Shown here: piece by piece, positions 1 through 9,071 of the stretch
Layout of the letters: each line of letters begins with the position of its first letter
Position numbering within the stretch: position 1 is the first letter of the stretch
Source of the DNA: ZC4RG30 sp963777735
Lineage (GTDB): Bacteria > Pseudomonadota > Gammaproteobacteria > Steroidobacterales > Steroidobacteraceae
Length of the DNA stretch: 64,000 nucleotides
Direction: 5' to 3'
Assembly: GCA_963777735.1 (NCBI GenBank)
Contig: CAVZRQ010000008.1
Span: 1,240,001 to 1,304,000 of the forward strand
Program-made: the position numbers and the translations under genes
Notes under the pieces: model-generated
Told to the model about the DNA's origin: nothing
The model's database searches: none
The model's input: only the letters and a program-made list of their open reading frames with translations

Positions 1-155
1 CGTGTTGCCTGCGCCTGCAGCTTCAGGACGGCAACCTGGTTGGTGAGCGCCGCGATCTGCCGCGCCGACTCCGAAGACTGGCCGCAGCCGTACAGTCCGG
101 CGCAGACCAGGCACAGTCCCGCCACCAGCGGCAGGCGGGGCATGCTCATGGCCAT
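1..155 (-). CDS. Lipoprotein, partial at left edge
   Basis: This minus-strand gene runs off the left end, and only about 51 codons are visible. A hydrophobic segment leads into a lipobox (Leu-Tyr-Gly-Cys, Cys at residue 24), so the product should be lipidated and anchored in the envelope. The visible mature part has regular spacing of Ala, Ile, Leu and Val and looks like the start of a coiled coil. Three in-frame ATG codons lie at 155, 149 and 143, none with a clear ribosome site. It starts 19 bases after the stop of the next gene and may share its transcript. Function is unknown. Confidence 0.55.
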   Translation of the reverse strand, partial: MAMSMPRLPLVAGLCLVCAGLYGCGQSSESARQIAALTNQVAVLKLQAQAT

Positions 156-174
156 CCGCACCGCCGAATTGGTG

Positions 175-573
175 CTATTTGGCAGGGGCAGCAGGCTTCA
201 CGCGCGTCGCAGCAACCTGCGATTCGACAACTCCGCCGGGACCCGCATCCATCTTGCTGACCAGATCGAGCTTGTCGCCCGCCACCTTGCCCACGTAATC
301 AATCGTGAGCTGGTTGCCACCGAGATCCAGGCTCAACTTGAAGGTCACATCGGCTCCCTTCACGACTCCCTCGCTGATGGGCATGTTTTCCATGCCGGCA
401 ACGGACAGCGTGCCCGCGAGTTTCTCGCCATCTGCCTTGAACTCCATCGTCACTTCCATGGGGCCCTGTGGCGAATCGACGTTGGCAGTCCACTTGCCGT
501 CGATGTTGTCTGACCACACCGGCAATGCGGCGAAGGCGGCTACGAGGCCGAGTGCAAACGTGCGAATCTTCAT
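175..573 (-). CDS. Small exported beta-rich protein, unknown function
   Basis: I read 132 residues starting at MKIRTF; an earlier in-frame start at 618 would put 15 polar residues before the signal peptide, so I reject it. Residues 1-21 form a Sec signal peptide ending near VWS. The mature part repeats Gly-x-Trp, Gly-Thr, Gly-x-Val and Asp-rich turns, the pattern of a small beta-barrel or beta-sandwich protein. It ends in an Ala/Pro/Lys tail. It follows the M3 peptidase on the same strand. I do not recognise a named family. A periplasmic location is inferred from the signal peptide. Confidence 0.65.
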   Translation of the reverse strand: MKIRTFALGLVAAFAALPVWSDNIDGKWTANVDSPQGPMEVTMEFKADGEKLAGTLSVAGMENMPISEGVVKGADVTFKLSLDLGGNQLTIDYVGKVAGDKLDLVSKMDAGPGGVVESQVAATRVKPAAPAK

Positions 574-627
574 TTCAAGCCCCACTTTCCGATAGTGAAT
601 CATGGATGTGCCGGCCAACAGCAGGCG

Positions 628-2691
628 CTACAGGCCCAGCGTCTTCAGGAACGCGGTATTGTCCGATTTCCGGCCGACGAACTTTTCGACCAGCCCCAGT
701 GGCTCGGACATGTTCCCCTGCTCAAGAATGTACTGCCGATAGCCGGCGCCAGCCGCCGTGCTCAGCAGTCCTTCCTTCGCGAAACGCGTGAACATGTCTG
801 CGGCATAGACCTCTGACCAGAGGTAGCCGTAATAGCCGGCGTCATAGCCGCCCATCATGTGTCCGAACGTCCCGTTCATGTGCGAGCCTTCCACGGGGGA
901 AATGCCCAACACATCGTTGTGCGCCTTCAGGTAGGTGGCCGTGGCATCAACCGGACCGTTGGCCGTATGCATCGCCATGTCGTTGGTGCCCAGCATCAGC
1001 TGCCGCGAATAGAAATAGCCCTGGTTGAATCTGCGCGCTGCGATCATCTTGTCGATCAGCGCATCCGGGAGTGGCTCGTTGGTCTTGTAGTGGCCCGAGA
1101 TCTTGCGCAGCATCGCCTTGTCCCAGACCCAGTTCTCGAGCATCTGGCTCGGCGCCTCGACGAAATCGCGCGCCGTCCCGCTGCCTGACAAGGAGGCATA
1201 CGGGGCCCGGGTCAGCGTCTGGTGCATGATGTGGCCGAACTCATGGAACAGTGTCTCGACCTCATCGTGAGTCAGCAGCGAGGGGCGATCGCCTGAAGGC
1301 GGGGAGAAGTTCGCAACGATCGAAGACACCGGCTGCGAGTACCAGCCACCGTCCAGCATGCGCCCCGAAATGAGCGTGAAAGCCGCCGCATGCCCGTACT
1401 TGCCTTCACGGGGCACGAAGTCGGCATAGAAGTACCCTACGATCGAATCATCGGAAACTTCACGGATGGCATACAAGGTCACGTCGGGTGACCACACCGA
1501 AGCATTCGGCACCTGCTCATAACGAACGCCCAGCAACGTCGAGTAGATCTCGAACAAGCCAGCCATCACGCGATCCTTCGGGAAATATTCGCGAATGACT
1601 TCCGAATCGACTGCGTAGTCGCGCTTCTTCACCTGGTTTTCGAAATAGCGGATATCCCAGGCGTCGATGCGCGTGGTTTTGGGATCTTCCATCTCCTGCT
1701 TGCCCTTGAGGAGGATGGCCAGATCCGCCTCCAGCCGCGGGCGCAGCTTCGCCTTGAGATCGCCCAGCATCTTCTGCACGTTGGCGGCATTGGCGGCCAT
1801 GCGGCCGTTGGTCTGGTAATCGGCCCAGGTCGGGTAGCCCACCATCTGCGCAATCTGCTGCCGCAACACCACCGCGCGCTCCAGCAGCGCGGTGTTGTCC
1901 GGGGCGCGATTGTCATAGGCCGTCAGCATCCGGCGCCGTGTGTCTGGCACGCGCACGTTGTCCATGAGCTGGGTGTAGTCCGTGCTCTTGGTGGTCACGA
2001 TGTAGCGGCCATTCTTGCCGCGACGCAACCGCTTCAGGAACTCCGGCGAGGCACCGTCGAGCTCTGCCGCGGTGAATTCAACGGAGGAGGTATCTTCGTT
2101 GAGGTTCTTCTGGAACTTGGTCTCGAGTTCGGCCAGTTCCGACTTCAGTGCCTTGAGCTGCTGCAGCTTGTCATCCGGCAGCGCCATGCCGTTGGCCTCG
2201 AACTGGCGCTTGAACTCCGAAACGAGCCGCTTCTGCCCGGCATCTTTCGCTTCCGTGGCAAGCACGGCCTTGTACAGGGCGCGGCTCGTGAATACATCGA
2301 CCATCGCCTTGCTGTAGCTTTCCTCGCAGCTGCTGGCCTCGGCGCGCAGCTCGGGCTTGACGTTCACATAACCCATGAACGTGAGTGGCGACAGCTCGTC
2401 CGAGACATCGGCGAGGATGCGGTCCAGAGCCAGCACGTCCTTTACTTCGCCGCGTATGCTCGCCTGCAGTCGATCCAGACCGGCCTTGCACAGGCTCGCT
2501 ACTTCGCCATTGGCGTATTCATGGCGGATCAGGCTGCTGGCCACCGCCTTGACCTGCGGATTGGCTGTGTACTTGGGCAGCACCGTGTCGTCGACTGCCG
2601 CCTGGCGAGTGGACTCGGCGCAACCCGCCAGCAGCAACGGCAGCACCAGCATCAACCCCTGAACCGGAATCCTGCGACTGCGAAATTTCAT
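628..2691 (-). CDS. M3 family metallopeptidase (thimet oligopeptidase type), lipoprotein
   Basis: This 687-residue protein begins with a signal peptide ending in the lipobox LLAGC (Cys24), so it should be an envelope-anchored peptidase. The zinc motif HEFGH sits at residues 483-487, and a third-ligand Glu follows at about 512 in DFVEAPSQ, the arrangement of M3 oligopeptidases. The length matches the family. M3 enzymes cleave short peptides. Cytoplasmic OpdA and Dcp lack the lipid anchor, so this copy probably trims peptides in the periplasm. The start at 2691 gives a complete signal peptide. Confidence 0.9.
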   Translation of the reverse strand: MKFRSRRIPVQGLMLVLPLLLAGCAESTRQAAVDDTVLPKYTANPQVKAVASSLIRHEYANGEVASLCKAGLDRLQASIRGEVKDVLALDRILADVSDELSPLTFMGYVNVKPELRAEASSCEESYSKAMVDVFTSRALYKAVLATEAKDAGQKRLVSEFKRQFEANGMALPDDKLQQLKALKSELAELETKFQKNLNEDTSSVEFTAAELDGASPEFLKRLRRGKNGRYIVTTKSTDYTQLMDNVRVPDTRRRMLTAYDNRAPDNTALLERAVVLRQQIAQMVGYPTWADYQTNGRMAANAANVQKMLGDLKAKLRPRLEADLAILLKGKQEMEDPKTTRIDAWDIRYFENQVKKRDYAVDSEVIREYFPKDRVMAGLFEIYSTLLGVRYEQVPNASVWSPDVTLYAIREVSDDSIVGYFYADFVPREGKYGHAAAFTLISGRMLDGGWYSQPVSSIVANFSPPSGDRPSLLTHDEVETLFHEFGHIMHQTLTRAPYASLSGSGTARDFVEAPSQMLENWVWDKAMLRKISGHYKTNEPLPDALIDKMIAARRFNQGYFYSRQLMLGTNDMAMHTANGPVDATATYLKAHNDVLGISPVEGSHMNGTFGHMMGGYDAGYYGYLWSEVYAADMFTRFAKEGLLSTAAGAGYRQYILEQGNMSEPLGLVEKFVGRKSDNTAFLKTLGL

Positions 2692-2742
2692 GCGATCTCC
2701 TGGGCGCCGGGACTTCGGAAACCATGGGTCCGGCGGGCCATT

Positions 2743-4131
2743 CTACCGCCCGGCGGCTGCCTTGGCGCCTGACACCCGTGAAAACCGCGGCTGAGTCTCG
2801 GTCAGGATCCTGCTGATCGCAGTGCGATCCTCCGGGCTGATCTTCGCGCCGATGCCGGCCGGGTCAGTCCCGCGCAGTACCTCGGCAATACGGGTGTCCA
2901 GATAGTCGAGGGCATACGGAGGCAGGGCATTGTACGAATCGGTATAGACCATGAAACTCAACGGATAGCGAAATAATCGCTGTTCGAGCTGCAGTTCGCG
3001 CAGGCTCCGGCCTTCGGAGTCCCTGGGACCGCGCTGGGCGAACCGTTCGGTAAAGCCACTGCTGGTCACGACCTGCCCCGCCAGCGGTGCGGCATCGGCA
3101 AGAAACAAGGCGCGCACCAGCGGCTCCATGATCACCTTCAATGCAGCCTGGTCCTTCGCCTGCAGGTCTTTCCAGGCGCGTGGCGCGGCCTTCGGGTCCC
3201 GGCCGTCGCGGGACATGACGGTGCCAGACTTGTAGCTGGTGCGTGTGATCAGGTTCTGGACGAATGTCTGGTGTTCCATCACCAGCAACGCCACTACATC
3301 GCTCTTGTCGGTCAGATAGGCGGACGTGTCGAAGTAACCACTCAGGTTGCCGCGGTTGTCGCGCGTCGCAATCAACGCACGCAGTTGCGCGCCCAGACTG
3401 ACGCCGCTTTCGGTACGTTGCGGCAGGTTGCCGAAATGCGTGACCGGGCGGCCATCCTTGCCCGGCAGATACCATCCGCTCAAGTACCAACCTCCCCATC
3501 GCTCGGCGATCGGCGTGCGGTCATCCACTTCCACGGCACTGTTGTAGGTACGCGTGTCGCTCGGGTCATCCACGGGCGCTGACATCACCAGCACCTTCGG
3601 CACTCCCCCTCCCATCATCGAGTAGGTGTCGTGGCAGGTCAGGCAGCGACCGCCCTCCCGCTCCAGTTGTGGTCTTGTGTCCTGGCGATTCACCATGCCG
3701 AAGAACACGACGCCCACATTCGCATCTACTGCCGCGAACTCCACCAGATCACTGCCCTGCACGAAGCCGACATAGGTGTCGTCGTTGAAGTAGATCGCCC
3801 GCGGCGTGGGTTCCGCGATGTGTGTGGTTTGCAGGCTGGTCTTCGAAAAGACGAGTGTCTGGGAGCTGATGTCGATCTCCAGCGCGCGCAGCAGGGAACG
3901 CAGATAGCCCCAGCGCGGCTCCCATTGCAGCTTGACCTCGCCACTGTTCAGCTTTTCCTGCAGGCGCCAGATGCGGTTCGCCCGCGCCGGGCCCGAATAC
4001 TGGATGGCCGGATACTCCTGCTCGTAGCGCACGGCGCTGACCACCAGCCGGTCGGTGTCAGCCCGTGCCGCACTGGCACCGAAGGCCGCAAACACCAACC
4101 CCGCCAGCAGCAATCCGGATTTGTTCGTCAT
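2743..4131 (-). CDS. Exported mono-haem c protein of unknown function
   Basis: From the ATG at 4131 the product is 462 residues with a Sec signal peptide (residues 1-25, cleaved near ARA). An ATG 10 codons upstream would put charged residues before the signal, so I prefer 4131. One haem c motif, CLTCHD, lies at residues 163-168. The surrounding sequence is unlike small class I cytochromes: it is long and rich in Trp, Tyr and Arg, and the haem sits in the middle. A covalent haem in the periplasm is strongly implied, but enzyme and partner are unknown. It is transcribed toward the M3 peptidase and is divergent from the GH88-like gene. Confidence 0.7.
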   Translation of the reverse strand: MTNKSGLLLAGLVFAAFGASAARADTDRLVVSAVRYEQEYPAIQYSGPARANRIWRLQEKLNSGEVKLQWEPRWGYLRSLLRALEIDISSQTLVFSKTSLQTTHIAEPTPRAIYFNDDTYVGFVQGSDLVEFAAVDANVGVVFFGMVNRQDTRPQLEREGGRCLTCHDTYSMMGGGVPKVLVMSAPVDDPSDTRTYNSAVEVDDRTPIAERWGGWYLSGWYLPGKDGRPVTHFGNLPQRTESGVSLGAQLRALIATRDNRGNLSGYFDTSAYLTDKSDVVALLVMEHQTFVQNLITRTSYKSGTVMSRDGRDPKAAPRAWKDLQAKDQAALKVIMEPLVRALFLADAAPLAGQVVTSSGFTERFAQRGPRDSEGRSLRELQLEQRLFRYPLSFMVYTDSYNALPPYALDYLDTRIAEVLRGTDPAGIGAKISPEDRTAISRILTETQPRFSRVSGAKAAAGR

Positions 4132-4303
4132 GGCAGTTGCGAACCTTTCTTGAATAAGCATTTAAGATGCAAGTTTAACTCTTCTGCCGCTGCATTTCAG
4201 CTGTCCTCGCGATACTGCGCACTGATCGACAGGAAGTGAAGGCCCGGCGGCTCCCGGAGGGGACAAACACCGTATATTCCGGGGGCATGCGCAGGAGAGT
4301 TTC
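4132..4303. promoter_or_regulatory. Divergent intergenic region between haem protein and GH88-like gene
   Basis: This 172-base gap separates genes pointing away from each other and so should hold both promoters. It is clearly more AT-rich than its surroundings between 4140 and 4185. An inverted repeat, GCAT-TTAAG-ATGC, lies at 4158-4170. A TATATT hexamer at 4273-4278 could be a -10 box for the plus-strand gene, but I see no matching -35. The plus-strand gene has a good ribosome site (AGGAGAG) about 7 bases before its ATG. Confidence 0.3.
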
Positions 4304-5818
4304 ATGAGCTTCCGTCATCTCGCCGTCCTGCTGGCCGCTTGCATCGCGCTGCCCGGTGGGATTGCTTCCGCCGCGGGTGGATACGGCATCGGGCTGGCTT
4401 CAAACGGTGCCCGCATCGAAGCCGTCGAAGTCAGCGCAAACAACGCGGCTGCGCCGGTGGTGGTGCTGGTGGGAGGCCTTCAGGGCGATGACAGCAGCTC
4501 AACCGCCGTGCGCGCGGCGCTTTTGGCCTATGAGCGGCAGAGCCGCCGTGCCGTGCGGCTGCTTGCCGTTCCGGTTGCCAACCCCGCGGCAATTGCATTG
4601 AACTTCCCCCCGACGGGGATCGCGTACCGCGAGCAACCCGAGTCGCAAACCCTGTGGCGCTGGCTCGGCGCGCTGGCGCCTGACCTGGTACTGATCGCGG
4701 GCAACGACAGCTTCAATCTTGCAACGGCACTCGGCGCGGAGAAAGTCGCCGAAATGGGACGCATTCCGGCGCGACGCTGGTCCGGCGCAACAGACTGGAT
4801 CGCTCAACTCGGTCCCATCGCAAAATCCGATGCGCGCCTGGAGCTGGAGCGCCGCCGCGCCCGTACACCGCGACAGCTCGCAACCGGGCTGGCGCAGCAC
4901 TACGGCCGCGACTTCGATCAGCCCTGGTATATCGGTGCCATTGCCCTGGTCTCCCGCATCCAGCTCGGCGAGACGGACGAAGTACGCCGACTTGTCGAGC
5001 CCTGGGTCGACGGCAGCAAGGACAGCCTCTCGCAGCCGAACTCGCTGGTGATGGCCGGGCATATCGTGTTCACCGAGCTCGCACGCCGGACCGGCGATCC
5101 GCGCTACATCGCAGCAGTTCGCAAGGTTGCGGACCTGGGCTTCGATGCGGCGGGACAAATGCGGGAATCAATGCCCTATCACGATGGCTACAGCGACTCC
5201 GTGTTCATGGGAACCGCCATCGTCGCGCAGGCCGGCGCGCTCACCGGAGACCGCAGGTATTTCGACCTCGCTGACCGGCATCTGCGTTTCATGCAGCAGC
5301 TGGTGCTGCGGCCGGATGGTCTGTATCGACACCGGACAACAGCGGACGTTGCATGGGGCCGTGGCAACGGCTTCGCTGCGATCGGACTGGCGTTGACGCT
5401 GACCGAAATGCCGCGCAACTCCGCAGGATACAGGCACGCGCTGCAGAGCTATCAGAAACTGATGGCAGCGCTGCTGCCGCTGCAGACGCAGGAGGGCCTG
5501 TGGCGCAATGTCGTGGATCATCCCGGCGCTTTCGCCGAGTTCTCGGGCACCGCCATGATCGGCTTCGCGCTGCAACGCGGCCTGAAGAACGGCTGGATCA
5601 GGGGCCGCAACTACAGAAGGGCTGTCGATCGCGCCTGGCTTGCCGTGAACTCACGCACTTCGTCGAATGGCACCTTCATCGACGTGTGCGAATCGACTGC
5701 CGGCCTCACGACACTGCAGCAGTACCTGCAGCGCACCGCCATCCTGGGTCGGGATGCGCGTGGCGGCGCCATGGCCATGCTGTTCGCAACTGAACTCGCC
5801 ATGGGCCGGAGCCGGTAA
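4304..5818 (+). CDS. GH88/GH105-like glycoside hydrolase with degenerate M14-like N-terminal domain
   Basis: The 504-residue protein has a Sec signal peptide (residues 1-24). Residues 200-500 carry the hallmarks of the six-hairpin GH88/105 family: a WYIGA start, YHDGYSDSVFMG, WGRGNGF and a C-terminal block with EFSGTAM. That family removes unsaturated uronic acids from oligosaccharides. Residues 30-150 instead resemble the start of an M14 carboxypeptidase or deacylase (LVGGLQGDD where LVGGxHGDE is usual, then NFPPTG), with the metal-binding His-x-x-Glu lost. The fusion and the degenerate domain are unusual. AGAGTTTC-type spacing supports the start. It is probably periplasmic; the substrate is unknown. 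Confidence 0.7.
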   Translation: MSFRHLAVLLAACIALPGGIASAAGGYGIGLASNGARIEAVEVSANNAAAPVVVLVGGLQGDDSSSTAVRAALLAYERQSRRAVRLLAVPVANPAAIALNFPPTGIAYREQPESQTLWRWLGALAPDLVLIAGNDSFNLATALGAEKVAEMGRIPARRWSGATDWIAQLGPIAKSDARLELERRRARTPRQLATGLAQHYGRDFDQPWYIGAIALVSRIQLGETDEVRRLVEPWVDGSKDSLSQPNSLVMAGHIVFTELARRTGDPRYIAAVRKVADLGFDAAGQMRESMPYHDGYSDSVFMGTAIVAQAGALTGDRRYFDLADRHLRFMQQLVLRPDGLYRHRTTADVAWGRGNGFAAIGLALTLTEMPRNSAGYRHALQSYQKLMAALLPLQTQEGLWRNVVDHPGAFAEFSGTAMIGFALQRGLKNGWIRGRNYRRAVDRAWLAVNSRTSSNGTFIDVCESTAGLTTLQQYLQRTAILGRDARGGAMAMLFATELAMGRSR

Positions 5819-5824
5819 CCCGCC

Positions 5825-6358
5825 CTAGAATTCGAAGTTGATGTCTTCGGGGATCGGCACTTCGTATCCCTTCGTGAAGCCGATCACTCGTCCGAGCACG
5901 ATCACCGTCATCCAGATCAGGATCGAGAGCGCACCCGCGAGCCTTGCCGCACGCGGTGTCGGTGCATTGCGATCCCAGGCCCCGACGCCGCGATAGGTGA
6001 CGAACTGGAACACCGCCATGTTCACGCCGGCGAGCAGTATCGCCAGCATCTTGAAGCGGAAGGCCATGTTGAAGAAGTAGGTGGTGGAATTGGCTGAAAA
6101 GAACAGCGCCCCGGTCACTACCGCACCCGCGAATGCCGCCCAGGTCAGATGCAGCATCTCGTCGGCGACTTTCGTGACGGCACGATGGCGGTCGAAAAGG
6201 CCGAGCAGTCGCAGGTCTACCACCAGGATGGTGCCGAACACCACCGAGATGCACAGCACGTGCAGCGCGTTGACCCAGGGCATGGCCAGGAGGTTGGTGC
6301 GCATCCACTCGCCGAAGACGGAGGTCTCGATGCTCTGGATGAATGCGGGTGCGTTCAT
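5825..6358 (-). CDS. DUF6644-like four-helix membrane protein (second copy)
   Basis: Starting at the ATG at 6358 the product is 177 residues with about four transmembrane helices, an N-terminal helix containing NALHVLCISVVFG, and a C-terminal acidic tail. Its start overlaps the stop of the preceding gene (ATGA at 6355-6358), so translation is probably coupled. A GGCAGG-like ribosome site supports this start over an upstream codon. It resembles the neighbouring 182-residue protein in helix layout and in the His-containing first helix, so the two are likely paralogues and may pair. The family has no known function that I can name. Confidence 0.7.
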   Translation of the reverse strand: MNAPAFIQSIETSVFGEWMRTNLLAMPWVNALHVLCISVVFGTILVVDLRLLGLFDRHRAVTKVADEMLHLTWAAFAGAVVTGALFFSANSTTYFFNMAFRFKMLAILLAGVNMAVFQFVTYRGVGAWDRNAPTPRAARLAGALSILIWMTVIVLGRVIGFTKGYEVPIPEDINFEF

Positions 6359-6903
6359 GTTGAACCTGCCCCGCCCAGCACCGCCGGTGACCAACTGCCC
6401 CACACCACATCGTCATAGGCGATCGCCCTGCCGAGCAGGATGATCAGGAGCCACAGCAGCAACGTGGCGACCGCAGCAATCCGCACGCGCGCCGGGAACG
6501 GGGTCTCTGCGGCCGCACTGGCGACTCGCACGGTGCTCCGCACGCTGCGACCAAATGCGGCCGCACTGATCAAACCAATCGCCAGCAGCGCCATCTTGAG
6601 CCGAAAAGACAATGTCATGAATTCGCGCACGGGCTCGGAGAGAGTCAGCAGCACTCCGGTAACCACCATCAGTGATACGCCACTCCACAGGAATGGCGCA
6701 AACCGGCCCCAAACGGCGGCAATGGGCTCATCCGCCCGCACCCGGCCCAGCACCCGCAGCGCGATCATCATGATGGAGATGAACACCACACCGATCATCA
6801 GGATGTGCAGGGACTGCAGCGTCGGAACAATCCAGCCGTGGGACTGGATCGCAACACTCAGGGACGTGGACTGCAGCCACGTCGCAAACTCGAGCAAGGT
6901 CAT
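6355..6903 (-). CDS. DUF6644-like four-helix membrane protein (first copy)
   Basis: The 182-residue product has about four transmembrane segments. The first helix reads TLQSLHILMIGVVF and holds a His that could be a haem or metal ligand, as in small cytochrome b-like proteins; that is inference. GGGAGC lies 2 bases before the ATG. It sits 9 bases after the DUF6152 gene and overlaps the second DUF6644-like gene by 4 bases, so all are probably one transcript. Two similar membrane proteins beside two exported soluble proteins suggest a membrane-bound pair serving periplasmic partners. Confidence 0.7.
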   Translation of the reverse strand: MTLLEFATWLQSTSLSVAIQSHGWIVPTLQSLHILMIGVVFISIMMIALRVLGRVRADEPIAAVWGRFAPFLWSGVSLMVVTGVLLTLSEPVREFMTLSFRLKMALLAIGLISAAAFGRSVRSTVRVASAAAETPFPARVRIAAVATLLLWLLIILLGRAIAYDDVVWGSWSPAVLGGAGST

Positions 6904-6912
6904 TGCTCCCGC

Positions 6913-7425
6913 TCAGTCGACAGGCGTGGACAGCTTGCCGTTGGCGGGGAGGGCAATGCGCCCTTCCACAGAATCGCAGTGTTTGCCGGGTTGTGGCGGC
7001 AGGGCCTTGCCCGCAGCACCGGTCGGGCACTTGAACAAGGCGCCCTCACGCAACCCCTTTGGGTCACCGTTGCGACTGGGCCGCATGCCACCGCTGAATA
7101 CCGTGCCCGGCGGGAACGAGGCCACCGAGATGCCCTCGGCAGCAGCGCCGGCGGAACCGACCATTTCCACTTCCCAGATCACCGGCTTGCCATCCTCACC
7201 ACGCACCACGTTCTTGCGTTCGTCGTTCATCAGCGCGAAGTAGATCTGCAGATGGTTGGCATCCGGATTCACGCGCGTGACAACCCCGGTGAAGAGCCTG
7301 ACCTTGTTCATGTCGAAGGGGGCAAAGGAGTGATGCGCCTGCAGCAGAGGCGCGGCAATGGCCAGTGCTGCTGCAGCGGCCGCAACGCCTGTGCGCAGCC
7401 TTGTCGGGAACATCTGTCTGCTCAT
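6913..7425 (-). CDS. DUF6152 family exported protein
   Basis: The 170-residue protein has a signal peptide rich in Ala, cleaved near LQA, followed at once by the His-His of the DUF6152 family (AHHSFAPFD) and its FTGVVTRVNPD core. Such proteins are small periplasmic beta-barrels of unknown role. It lies 2 bases after the 526-residue protein and 9 bases before a DUF6644-like gene. The same domain is fused to the family of that larger neighbour at 33743-34916, which argues that the two neighbours act together. A CAGG ribosome site precedes the ATG at 7425. Confidence 0.75.
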   Translation of the reverse strand: MSRQMFPTRLRTGVAAAAAALAIAAPLLQAHHSFAPFDMNKVRLFTGVVTRVNPDANHLQIYFALMNDERKNVVRGEDGKPVIWEVEMVGSAGAAAEGISVASFPPGTVFSGGMRPSRNGDPKGLREGALFKCPTGAAGKALPPQPGKHCDSVEGRIALPANGKLSTPVD

Positions 7426-7427
7426 GA

Positions 7428-9008
7428 TTACCTGCCCCCTGCCGGTGCGGCCGGCTGGTCAAAATTGAACATCTCGTCTTCTTTCTCGAGTTCGGGATTG
7501 CGCATGCCCTTTTCGAAATACTTTTCCCAGGTCGCTGCCCAGGGGCGGCCGTAGATGTCCGGCACGTCGTACTGCACGGTCTTGCCTGGCGTGACCGGCG
7601 TCGCCTTGCCGTTGATCGGCAGGATGGTCGGCACGCATTCGATGAAGGCGTAGGGATTGCCCTCTTCCACTCCGCCCATGCGGGTCAGGGTGCGGACAAT
7701 GCGGATGGGTTCGACCAGCGCATCGGGGTCGTAGAAGATCGCTTCATGACCAAGGCCGGTGAGCCGGCCCTGTGCATCGCGGGTCGGGGTGTAGATCTCG
7801 ACGGTCTGCAGCTTGCTCGAGAACTCGAACTTGCCATGCACCGTCCAGCCCTGGATGTTGGAGGTCCAGGTGATCAGCGCATCCTTGTCCCAGAAGCCAA
7901 CCGTCTCGCCATACCAGCGCGGCACATCGGCACCCAGCCGGGGCGTTGCGCCATCCTTGCGGAACTCGCGGCCCACATAGATGTTGGTGATGAAATTGCG
8001 GGCCACGCCGCTGGAGATGTTCACCAGCTGCGGCGTCACGATGATCACATGCGGATTGATCTGCGGCTGCAGGGCAACCGGATCGAACCGGCGCATGAAG
8101 CCTTCCGGCCAGCAGTACTGCGACGGCCACTGCGAAGCACGGGTCACGGCCTCGTGATAGAAACTCTGCACCATGCGCTTCTGATACTCGGGCGTCAGCA
8201 GCGAGAGAATGGTCGGGATCTGGTTGACGCGCATGCTGCCATACCAGTTCGTTCCGCCCAGGGAGTAGCGCCCGGTCCAGTCGCCAGGCACGGTGGCATA
8301 GGTGTGCTGCGTCGGGCCACCGCGGGATTTCGTCTCGGCCATCAGCGCATCGTAGTGGGCCTGTGCGGTCTTGAAGGCATAGGGACTGACGATGGCCGCA
8401 CGCGGGTAGTCGCGGTCGCAGAATCCCCAGGGTGCATTCTTCGAATTGTCGCCAGCGAGTGCCGCGCCATTCGCGCCGCCCTGCGACTCCGCGCCGTACG
8501 GGCTGTTGCAGCGGAAATAACGCGGATCGCTCCACAGCGCGCGGTCCTGGTAGAAATCCTTGGTGGTGAAGAGGTCGATGGGCAACGGCGTCACGCCGGG
8601 GGGTGCCGCGCCGCCGGTGGCGCTGGCGAACAATGCCGTGGCATTGCCCTGTGAGCCGGTCAAGGGAGGAACACCCGCGACGGGCGGCCTGCCGGGTGCG
8701 GGTGGTCCGCCAGCAGCTGGAGGCGCACCAGCGCCGGGCGGCCCGCCAGCGGGTGGGCCTCCAAAGCCCTGAAAGCCCCGCAGGTTGGACGGGCCCACCT
8801 GCCAGAGGTCGCGCTCCAGTGCGGCCTGGACAGCCTGGTCCTGCACCTGGATGCGCTTCGGATTGGTAGGTGGCTGATTGAGATCGACAGCCAGCGGCGC
8901 ACCGCGGCCGACGCTCCTGACTGTGGGGTCGGCTGCAGCATGCACAACCGCTGCTCCGACAATGATCAGCAGCCCCGCAGCCGGCGCCAGTTTGTTCACG
9001 ATCCGCAT
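7428..9008 (-). CDS. Large exported protein of an unnamed conserved family, Pro/Gly-rich linker
   Basis: The 526-residue product has a Sec signal peptide (about residues 1-25) and a low-complexity Gly/Pro/Ala linker near residues 82-115. The C-terminal half matches a domain seen twice more in this window: a Cys-Trp-Pro-Glu-Gly block, then WYGETVGFWDKDALITWT, an EIYTP strand and a YDP turn. No named family comes to mind. It heads the operon with DUF6152 and two DUF6644-like proteins. Export is clear; enzymatic activity is not shown by any motif I know. Confidence 0.65.
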   Translation of the reverse strand: MRIVNKLAPAAGLLIIVGAAVVHAAADPTVRSVGRGAPLAVDLNQPPTNPKRIQVQDQAVQAALERDLWQVGPSNLRGFQGFGGPPAGGPPGAGAPPAAGGPPAPGRPPVAGVPPLTGSQGNATALFASATGGAAPPGVTPLPIDLFTTKDFYQDRALWSDPRYFRCNSPYGAESQGGANGAALAGDNSKNAPWGFCDRDYPRAAIVSPYAFKTAQAHYDALMAETKSRGGPTQHTYATVPGDWTGRYSLGGTNWYGSMRVNQIPTILSLLTPEYQKRMVQSFYHEAVTRASQWPSQYCWPEGFMRRFDPVALQPQINPHVIIVTPQLVNISSGVARNFITNIYVGREFRKDGATPRLGADVPRWYGETVGFWDKDALITWTSNIQGWTVHGKFEFSSKLQTVEIYTPTRDAQGRLTGLGHEAIFYDPDALVEPIRIVRTLTRMGGVEEGNPYAFIECVPTILPINGKATPVTPGKTVQYDVPDIYGRPWAATWEKYFEKGMRNPELEKEDEMFNFDQPAAPAGGR

Positions 9009-9071
9009 TTTTCTGTTTCCCCCGTCCGGAGCTCTGACCGGTATCTTCGCTCAACTGCGCTGAACCGCCCC

